Of a DNA stretch of 64,000 bases, positions 58,782 through 64,000 are shown one piece after another. The DNA is taken from assembly GCA_965226805.1 (NCBI GenBank), contig CBDDDW010000016.1, forward strand, positions 18,275 to 82,274, given 5' to 3'. Every line of letters begins with the position of its first letter. Positions within the stretch are counted from its first letter, which is position 1. The notes beneath the pieces are model-generated. The model made no database searches. It had not been told where the DNA came from and was given only the letters and a program-made list of their open reading frames with translations. This DNA comes from CBDDDW01 sp965226805. Lineage in GTDB: Bacteria; Chloroflexota; Dehalococcoidia; Lucifugimonadales; JAGWBF01. Both the position numbers and the translations under genes were made by a program.

Positions 58782-59329
58782 TGACTCCTTTCACTTAGGG
58801 TTAATCTACCCCTCTGAAGGAGCCTCTACCACCCCCAACCTCTTCGGTTTTCTAGGCCTCAATAGTGTCCAATTGCGCTGACACCCTACACTATTTAGTA
58901 GCCGAGGCTAATGGCCAAGTGGTGGGCGCGCTGCTGGTCACTTATGAGTGGAGCGACTGGCGCGATGGCACATTTTGGTGGATCCAGAGCGTTTACGTGG
59001 AGCCCGAATGGCGCCGCAAGAAGGTATACAGCGCGATGCACAACTGGGTGTATGCTGCAGCCCGCTCTCGTCCAGACATTTGTGGGCTCAGACTCTACGT
59101 TCATGATGCGACCGCAGTCGCTCAGACGACCTACAAGAGCCTAGGCTTGGCCCGCGTCGATTATGAGATGTACGAAATGGACTTCGACTTGTGAAGAGCC
59201 CAATGCCTATAGCGTTATCAGGTGTCAGTCCTTTGCCAGAGCCATAAAATGGTAAAAAGGTAAATGTAAATTATCCTATCCAAGGCATCGCGATACCTAG
59301 GAACGGGTGGATGAAAGGGACCATAAACG

Positions 59330-60715
59330 CTATTCTGCCAGGAGGAGCCGGTAGATGCCGTCCTGGGCGGAAAGCACGTAGAGATTTTTCGCCTGGTCTA
59401 CTCCGAAGGACGTAATGAACAGTCTCGCGTCCACCAGCAGCATGTGCTCGGTAACGGACTCCCCATCGTACCTGAGGCCCCAGATATTGCCCGAACAGTA
59501 GTCCCCGTATACATAAGCACCTACCAGCGATGGCATTCCCCGGGCCAGGAAAACATAGCCCCCGGTTATCGAGCAACCCTCCCCCGGGTTTGGGTACTCA
59601 ATGATAGGCAGCTCTAGGCCAGTGGGGTTGCAGTCTGCTCCCGGACGGTAGCAATGGTTCCCCTCCATAATATTCCAGCCGTAGTTCAGGCCCCTATGTA
59701 TTATGTCAAGTTCCTCCCAGTTGTTCTGGCCTACGTCGCCGAGCCACAAGGTGCCGCTCATTGGGTCAAAGGAGAATCGCCAGGGGTTGCGGAGACCGTA
59801 CGCCCATATCTCGTCTCTGGCGTCAGGGATGTCGACGAAGGGATTGTCTGGGGGGATAAGGTAGTTTCGTCCATCCGACGTACCGGTCACGTCGATTCGC
59901 AGTATTGAGCCGAGCAGCGTGCTCCTGTTTTGCCCGTTGCCCTGTGGGTCGCCCCCGCTTCCACCGTCGCCCAGGCCTATGTAGAGATACCCGTCAGGTC
60001 CAAATGCCACCTGGCCTCCGTTATGGTTACTAAAGGGCTGGGCTACCTCCAATATAATGAACTCGCTGTTCGGGTCCGCCACATTGGGGTTCTCGCTGAG
60101 CGAGAAACGGGAGATCACCGATCGCCTGGGATTCGCGGCTGAGTAGTACACATAGAAGTGGCCGCTGGCGCGATAATCCGGATCGAAGGCCAGGCCCAGC
60201 AGGCCCTCCTCGAAGCCTTGCGTACCGACAGCCGGCCTGATGTCCAGGAAGGTGGCTGCCTCGGTGGCGCCGGGATCGTTGGGAAAGATTCGGATTCGCC
60301 CCGCCTGCTCAGTGACGAATAGCTGGCCGCGGCCGTCGTCCGGCTGCACAAGGCTAGTTAGGGCAGTGAAACTCAGACCTGGAAAGACGCGTGAAACCTG
60401 CATGGGGCGCAAGGGGCGTGGCGCGAGCCTGCCAAGGTTCCGGGCTACGAAAGCCAGGTCGAGGATGTCTACGGCGTTGTCCGCGTTTACGTCGGCGAGG
60501 GGAGGGTCGAAGGGTGGAGACCCAAAGTTGCGCACTACTATGCCCAGGTCTGCGAAGTCTATGAAGCCGTCCTCGTTAACATCTCCTGCCTGGTCGTCGA
60601 CGATAGGAAGCACCTCCGTGTTGGGGTGCCCTAAAACCTGCCTCACATCGGAGAGCGGCGAGCCTAAGAAGACTAGGAGCGAGACTAAGAATGGAAGAAT
60701 CCAGAACCTTCTCAT
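59330..60715 (-). CDS. Secreted PQQ-dependent sugar dehydrogenase-like protein with N-terminal dockerin-type repeats
   Basis: A ~461-residue secreted protein. Signal peptide FWILPFLVSLLVFLGSPLS is followed by two dockerin-like calcium motifs, GDVNEDGFIDFADLGIVVRN and ADVNADNAVDILDLAFVARN. From ~105 on there is the soluble glucose dehydrogenase/HHIP propeller: QPDDGRGQLFVTEQAGRIRI, GFEEGLLGLAFDPDY, FSNHNGGQVAFGPDGYLYIG, GDGGSGGDPQGNGQNRSTLL, EIWAYGLRNPWRFSFDP and GGYVFLARG. Substrate is likely a sugar or other alcohol, cofactor PQQ by family. A frame open to 60772 lacks a signal-like start; ATG 60715 begins RRFWILPF. No cohesin partner is seen in the window. Confidence 0.83.
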   Translation of the reverse strand: MRRFWILPFLVSLLVFLGSPLSDVRQVLGHPNTEVLPIVDDQAGDVNEDGFIDFADLGIVVRNFGSPPFDPPLADVNADNAVDILDLAFVARNLGRLAPRPLRPMQVSRVFPGLSFTALTSLVQPDDGRGQLFVTEQAGRIRIFPNDPGATEAATFLDIRPAVGTQGFEEGLLGLAFDPDYRASGHFYVYYSAANPRRSVISRFSLSENPNVADPNSEFIILEVAQPFSNHNGGQVAFGPDGYLYIGLGDGGSGGDPQGNGQNRSTLLGSILRIDVTGTSDGRNYLIPPDNPFVDIPDARDEIWAYGLRNPWRFSFDPMSGTLWLGDVGQNNWEELDIIHRGLNYGWNIMEGNHCYRPGADCNPTGLELPIIEYPNPGEGCSITGGYVFLARGMPSLVGAYVYGDYCSGNIWGLRYDGESVTEHMLLVDARLFITSFGVDQAKNLYVLSAQDGIYRLLLAE

Positions 60716-60885
60716 GTCCACGTTGCTCGAGCTAAGGCTATCCCGGGGGAAGCAGATCCAAGCATGACGCAAAGGTGCAGCCGCAAATAAGGTACTCCAT
60801 GCTACTCAGGCTGGTCAACATGGGCTAGTCCAGGGGACACCGGCTGGCCCTGCATCGGCTGGCTAGAGGCTGTGCGCTTCTCTGC

Positions 60886-62290
60886 CTATTTCATCTTGCC
60901 GGAAACTAGTGCGGAGCGCACTTTTTCTCTGTAGCCGACACTGTTGTATGCGCAGAAGGGTATCATCCTGCCGTCGGGAATCAGCTCTCCGATGCAGCAC
61001 TTCATGAGAGCTTTGAGGTCCATTGTGTAGGGGTCGGCGAAGCTCTGTACCACGATCATGAACACATGCTTTTTCAGGTAGGCGGTTTCGCTGGGGAATG
61101 AAAGGTCGCAGGTGGCGCAGTCGAATCGAAGGGCCGCGGCCTCGGTGCCGGGCACCGAAGATGCGGACCAGAGTCCCTCAAGGGCCTCGAGGATCTCAGG
61201 TCGGATATCTGGTAACGCCCGGTTAGTTATATAGTCCAGGTATTTATCGACCTCCACGACCCTGGGAAGCGGGGTTACCTTGCCGTCCTCCACGTAGGCA
61301 TAGGTGGCTGAGCGACAGGTCGGGTGACAGCACGGGACCGGCACGAAGTCACTCTCCAGGAACATTCCATCCGTCTGCTCGGCGATCCCGTGAATAACGT
61401 CCGCCAGGGTCTCCCGGTCCAGCGGGTCGAAAGCGGTGAACCGCCCCGAATGAGTGACCGGCTGAAACGCGACGCCGCGCACCGCCGGATGCTCGACTCC
61501 GAACTTTACGATGGCGCCGATCTCGTCATGGTTGACGCCCTTCTCGATCGCCGGCACTAGCACCACGTCCAGATCGGCCTGGGCCAGGCGGTCCAGGGCC
61601 CTGAGCTTGACGGAGGTAAGGTCTTTGCCACGAATAGCTTCGTGAGTCTGCGTCGAAAAGCCGTCGAACTGAAGATAGATGGTGGGCTTAATCTCCTCCA
61701 GGCCGGCAAGGAATCGGTCGTCCCGTGCGATGCGAATCCCATTGGTGTTCAGCATGACCACCTTCACCCCCTTGTCCCCGGCCATGCGTAGCATAGGGAG
61801 GATCTCTGGGTGAATCGTCGGTTCCCCGCCGCTAAACTGCACCACTTCCGGATCACCCTCCAGCTCCACGAACCGGTCGAGCATCCGCTCCACCTGGTCC
61901 ATGGTCAGGCTGAACCCCTTTTGGGCGTCCGCGAAGCATATCGGGCAGTCCAGGTTGCAATGGCTGTTGAGCTCTACGAGAGCTAAACAGGTGTGTTGTT
62001 GGTGCTCCGGGCAGAGCCCGCAGTCCCGAGGACAACCTTCCACCACATCGGTGCTGTAACTCAGAGGAAAGGTGCCGGGCCTTATTGTAGGGCAGGGAGT
62101 TGAGATACATCGTCGCGTCCGAGCTGAGAAGCGACTCGAACCATCCGTGCTGCGGACATCTTTTTCGCATGATGACTCGACCACCTCGCAGAAGGATCTG
62201 CGCGTCGACGGTCTCCAGACATTTCGGGCAAATGCTCCGGGTCAGCTCGTGAAAGATATAGTCCGCGTCTCTCTTTACCTTTTGTACCAT
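60886..62290 (-). CDS. Radical SAM protein of the Tes/MJ0619 type, frameshifted
   Basis: The N-terminal part (from ATG 62290, good GGAGAGGAGTGGG site) encodes TRSICPKCLETVDAQILLRG, KRCPQHGWFESLLS and YLNSLPYNK. The sequence continues one frame over with PGTFPLSYSTDVVEGCPRDC, GLCPEHQQHTC, the cluster motif HCNLDCPICFADAQKG (C-x3-C-x2-C), VQFSGGEPTIHPE and the C-terminal CCHPTCRSATYAY and MIPFCAYNSVGYR. An extra base near 62076-62083 splits the gene. The two zinc/cysteine-rich segments around the radical SAM core are those of the family that includes archaeal tetraether synthase (Tes) and related lipid-modifying enzymes; the substrate here is inference. Confidence 0.85.
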
Positions 62291-62481
62291 TATCCCACTC
62301 CTCTCCCTGTTGCAGGTGAACCGTCGGATGTAGCTCGAGCTTCCTCTTTACCACCCTCATCCTCGAGAAAAACGCACGCTATCTCAACACTTTGATGCCG
62401 GAGACCGTGAACAGGAGCATTCGTCAACGACATCTCCGGAGACGTTGGCACCTCATTCAGGTCTCCCACCGTAACACCCAT
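62290..62481 (-). CDS. Small ORF translationally coupled to the radical SAM gene
   Basis: A 63-residue frame, MGVTVGDLNEVPTSPEM at the start and DGSPATGRGVG at the end, with a very strong ribosome binding site (GGGGGAGGAGG) and its TAA sharing a base with the radical SAM ATG (TAATG). No recognised domain; could be a small partner, a precursor peptide or a leader. Without homologues it remains uncertain. Confidence 0.4.
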   Translation of the reverse strand: MGVTVGDLNEVPTSPEMSLTNAPVHGLRHQSVEIACVFLEDEGGKEEARATSDGSPATGRGVG

Positions 62482-62820
62482 CCTCCTCCCCCTCCTCTTC
62501 CTGGCGTCCGGTATGGCCGCACCTACGGGCCCGGGGCCGTCAACTAGTCAATTCCTTCATGCGAACCTCCTCCCGGCGTGTCGGTCCATGCGGCCGGCCG
62601 AGCCAGCCGACAGATCCGAGGCTTGGTCGTGACCGGTTTCGGGACCCGGATCAACAAAAAGTCCGGGGCGTCGAGCGCCCCGGACTTTTCATCCCCCGAA
62701 ACAATGGATGCTAACGGCCCATGCGGCCCTCGCCATACGTGACGCTTTCAAGCTGCTGGACTAAGAGCCGTGATGGATTGCCTTCATTGCAGGCTACCGT
62801 TTTAAGCTAGATGGGAGTGA
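62482..62820. other. Gene-free gap upstream of the small ORF
   Basis: Apart from the terminator at 62657-62689, no gene or repeat can be supported. A six-codon frame with a strong ribosome binding site (minus strand, 62540-62560) is too short to call. Confidence 0.5.
62657..62689. terminator. Bidirectional intrinsic terminator
   Basis: A 14-bp perfect stem AAAAGTCCGGGGCG / CGCCCCGGACTTTT with a five-base loop TCGAG. A T-tract follows on both strands, so it can stop transcription from either side. Confidence 0.9.
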
Positions 62821-62961
62821 CTAGGCCTTGCCTATCCTGAACATCTTGGTCTTACAGGTGGGACACGTCCCCTGGGTTGCCGGCCGGCCGTTCTTCATTG
62901 TAATGGACTTGGAGTCCTGCATTTCTCTCTTGGACCTGCACTTTACGCAGTACGCTTGCAT
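62821..62961 (-). CDS. DUF5679-type small zinc ribbon protein
   Basis: A 46-residue protein, MQAYCVKCRSKREMQDSK then GRPATQGTCPTCKTKMFRIG. Two CxxC pairs form a zinc ribbon, and the size and sequence match DUF5679, common in Chloroflexota and of unknown function. The frame is open further upstream, but AGGAGG eight bases before ATG 62961 and a promoter just ahead fix the start. Confidence 0.85.
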   Translation of the reverse strand: MQAYCVKCRSKREMQDSKSITMKNGRPATQGTCPTCKTKMFRIGKA

Positions 62962-62988
62962 CGAGCACCTCCTGAATTTTGTGCGTAT

Positions 62989-63017
62989 ATTATATGTTCC
63001 TCTCAGGGGAGTGTCTA
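62989..63017 (-). promoter_or_regulatory. Sigma-70-type promoter of the DUF5679 gene
   Basis: On the minus strand TAGACA (63012-63017), 17 bases, perfect TATAAT (62989-62994). Transcription should begin near 62982, giving a leader of about 20 bases. Confidence 0.75.
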
Positions 63018-63560
63018 CCCGTAATTGGAGGAATTTGCCAACGACTTTTCCGGATTGCTGGAAAGGACTTGACTCAACCGAACAATGCCTCCAATTTTTG
63101 CGTGCCCTAGCTGAGCTGTACATACTCATGCCCGAACGTGGCTAAATCGTAACGGTTGGCCTAAATAGTGCTCGCTACAGCCACTGTGGCCTATAGGCAT
63201 GGCTACGATTATCTTCCCATCGGCGACGCCAGACTCCGGTTCTGCCGCATGTCGAAAGGTTGACAGCCTTATGATCAAGATGGTAAAAGGTAATATCTGG
63301 TAAGACAGATCACCTGCTATTATGCATTTCGCATCTGAGACTAATAAACGACCAAAAGTCCACCTCAAAGTATCCTCATTATAGCTGTATTTCGTAACAG
63401 TCTTAGGGGATGGTGTCCGGTGCCGTCCCTTCCCTCCCTGGCTCCCCTGGTATTCTTCAATTTACCAAGATTTGTGTACGTTTCCGTGCTCCATCGGGAG
63501 CCAAGCGCTCAAAGGCTCTAGGAATTAGAGAATCTGAAGTAAAGGAATAGGAGGAGGATT
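63018..63560. other. A/T-rich gene-free gap before the binding-protein gene
   Basis: No gene is convincing here. TTGACA at 63260-63265 lacks a good -10 at 17-18 bases. The region looks more A/T-rich than most of the window. Confidence 0.45.
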
Positions 63561-64000
63561 ATGTTAAGACGTAACGGTTTGGCCAAGCTCATAGCGCTGC
63601 TGGGTTGTATCATGGCTCTGGTGCTGATAGCGGCGGCCTGCGGAGGAGACGACGATGGGGCCGGCACCACCCTGCGGGTCGGTATGCTATCCGACCACAC
63701 CACCTTCGACGTTCCTCTCATCGTGGGGAATGCCGGACATCGCCGCGATCCCACACATGTACGACACCCTAGTGATGCGGAACCCCGACCTGACCCTGCA
63801 GCCCATGCTGGCGGAGTCCTGGTCGGCCAATGATGATGGCACCCAGTGGACCTTCAAGCTGCGCAAGGGTGTGAAGTTCCATCACGGTAAGGAGTTCAAG
63901 GCCGAGGATGTGATCTTCACCTTCAACCGCCTGTTCGAGGTGGAGTCTCCCCTCGCCAGCGTGATGGTGAAACCCAAGGACATCGTTGCCGTGGACGACC
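63561..64000 (+). CDS. ABC transporter substrate-binding lipoprotein (family 5), frameshifted and cut by window edge
   Basis: N-terminal part of an extracytoplasmic solute-binding protein of the oligopeptide/nickel (SBP_bac_5) family. It has a signal peptide with lipobox (ALVLIAAACGGDDDG), then TTLRVGMLSDHTTFDVPLIV. After about 63724-63731 (GGGGAA) the frame moves by one base and continues MPDIAAIPHMYDTLVMRNPD, LQPMLAESWSANDDGTQWTF and KGVKFHHGKEFKAEDVIFTF to the window end. One extra base explains the break. GGAGGAGG precedes ATG 63561. Permease genes would lie downstream. Confidence 0.85.

Larger units (their letters stand above)
57352..58890. mobile_element. IS3-like insertion sequence (1539 bp) with 8-bp target duplication
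   Basis: The ends are inverted repeats beginning TGT: left TGTTGGGTGTCAGCGG followed by TTTTGGACAG, right (reverse complement) TGTAGGGTGTCAGCGC followed by AATTGGACAC. CTATTTAG flanks both sides (57344-57351 and 58891-58898). Two overlapping genes, orfA and orfB, run on the minus strand. Eight bases is longer than the 3-5 usual for IS3-family elements. Confidence 0.9.
57177..59194 (+). pseudogene. GNAT-family acetyltransferase gene split by an IS3-like element
   Basis: The 5' part (57177-57351) encodes IIVREARLEDVQVLVRLNSA to EKGFYLV and the 3' part (58899-59194) continues AEANGQVVGALLVTYEW, SVYVEPEWRRKKVYSAMHNW (acetyl-CoA loop region) and AVAQTTYKSLGL. Removing the element and one target copy restores one frame of about 156 residues with a normal GNAT layout. 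With the insertion the product is truncated. The ribosome binding site GGAGGATAACTGGAG supports ATG 57177. Confidence 0.9.

Noticed and set aside
62540..62560. Six-codon frame (MKELTS) after GGGAGGAGG on the minus strand
   Set aside because: Too short to distinguish from chance; no attenuator structure found between it and the next ORF.
63126..63368. 80-codon minus-strand frame between the DUF5679 and binding-protein genes
   Set aside because: No ribosome binding site, no recognisable domain, unusual composition; it lies in an A/T-rich gap and is best left uncalled.
1..64000. CRISPR arrays, tRNA or rRNA genes
   Set aside because: No regularly spaced direct repeats, no cloverleaf with T-loop GTTCRANYC in a consistent context and no rRNA core sequences were seen by eye; a tRNAscan/Infernal run would be decisive.

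Overview
The window looks like a chromosomal stretch of a free-living Chloroflexota bacterium, most likely Dehalococcoidia/SAR202-like. That placement is an inference from gene content: paired luciferase-like F420-type oxidoreductases, PPOX and PIG-L proteins, an LL-diaminopimelate aminotransferase, an archaeal-type phosphoglycerate mutase, DUF3105 and DUF5679 proteins, and abundant small palindromic repeats between genes. There is no rRNA, tRNA or CRISPR array; the only stable RNA seen is RNase P RNA.

Layout. 1-5.9 kb: catabolic genes (amidohydrolase, FmdB zinc ribbon, Rieske ferredoxin, malate synthase, double carboxymuconolactone-decarboxylase-like protein). 6-12.4 kb: two tandem luciferase-like oxidoreductases, then a 2-oxoacid dehydrogenase operon (E1 alpha, E1 beta, E2) ending in lipB; no E3 is present. 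12.4-16.4 kb: a complete IS5-type element, a modular adenylate cyclase and repeat-rich DNA. 16.4-19.4 kb: a PIG-L deacetylase and an unusual cysteinyl-tRNA synthetase fused to a family 2 glycosyltransferase. 19.5-23.4 kb: coiled-coil zinc ribbon protein, rnpB, PHP phosphoesterase, two MaoC-type dehydratase subunits, birA. 23.5-30 kb: a his operon (hisZ/HisRS-like, hisG, a zinc phospholipase-C-like protein, hisD, hisC, hisB). 30-38.2 kb: a leftward purine operon (guaA, purD, purE, HAD phosphatase, purB, purC, DUF3105, purS). 38.3-39.6 kb: an IS481-like element. 39.7-50.4 kb: tsaC, prenyl synthase-like, pgk, apgM, tpiA, two small winged-helix-like proteins, miaA, dapF, hicB with a broken hicA, dapL, hflX. 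50.5-57.1 kb: thiolase plus HMG-CoA-synthase-like/DUF35 fusion, divergent cyclase-family hydrolase, NHL propeller, SDR. 57.2-59.2 kb: a GNAT gene split by an IS3-like element whose 8-bp target duplication can be reconstructed. 59.3-64 kb: a dockerin-PQQ dehydrogenase, a frameshifted radical SAM protein of the Tes/MJ0619 type with a small coupled ORF in front, a DUF5679 protein and the start of a frameshifted ABC-transporter binding lipoprotein.

How it works together. Most of the window is housekeeping: de novo purine and histidine synthesis, lower glycolysis, DAP/lysine synthesis, tRNA modification and lipoate attachment. The most interesting points are the CysRS-glycosyltransferase fusion beside a PIG-L deacetylase (three activities reminiscent of glycosyl-cysteine thiol synthesis), a metal phosphoesterase translationally coupled inside the his operon (candidate for the missing histidinol-phosphatase step), the Tes-like radical SAM locus, a perfect inverted repeat over a divergent promoter, and two genes (E1 beta and hflX) that appear to begin at non-canonical codons. 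Three genes carry single-base frameshifts and a fourth lacks a start, so base-level indel errors in the assembly must be considered before calling them pseudogenes.
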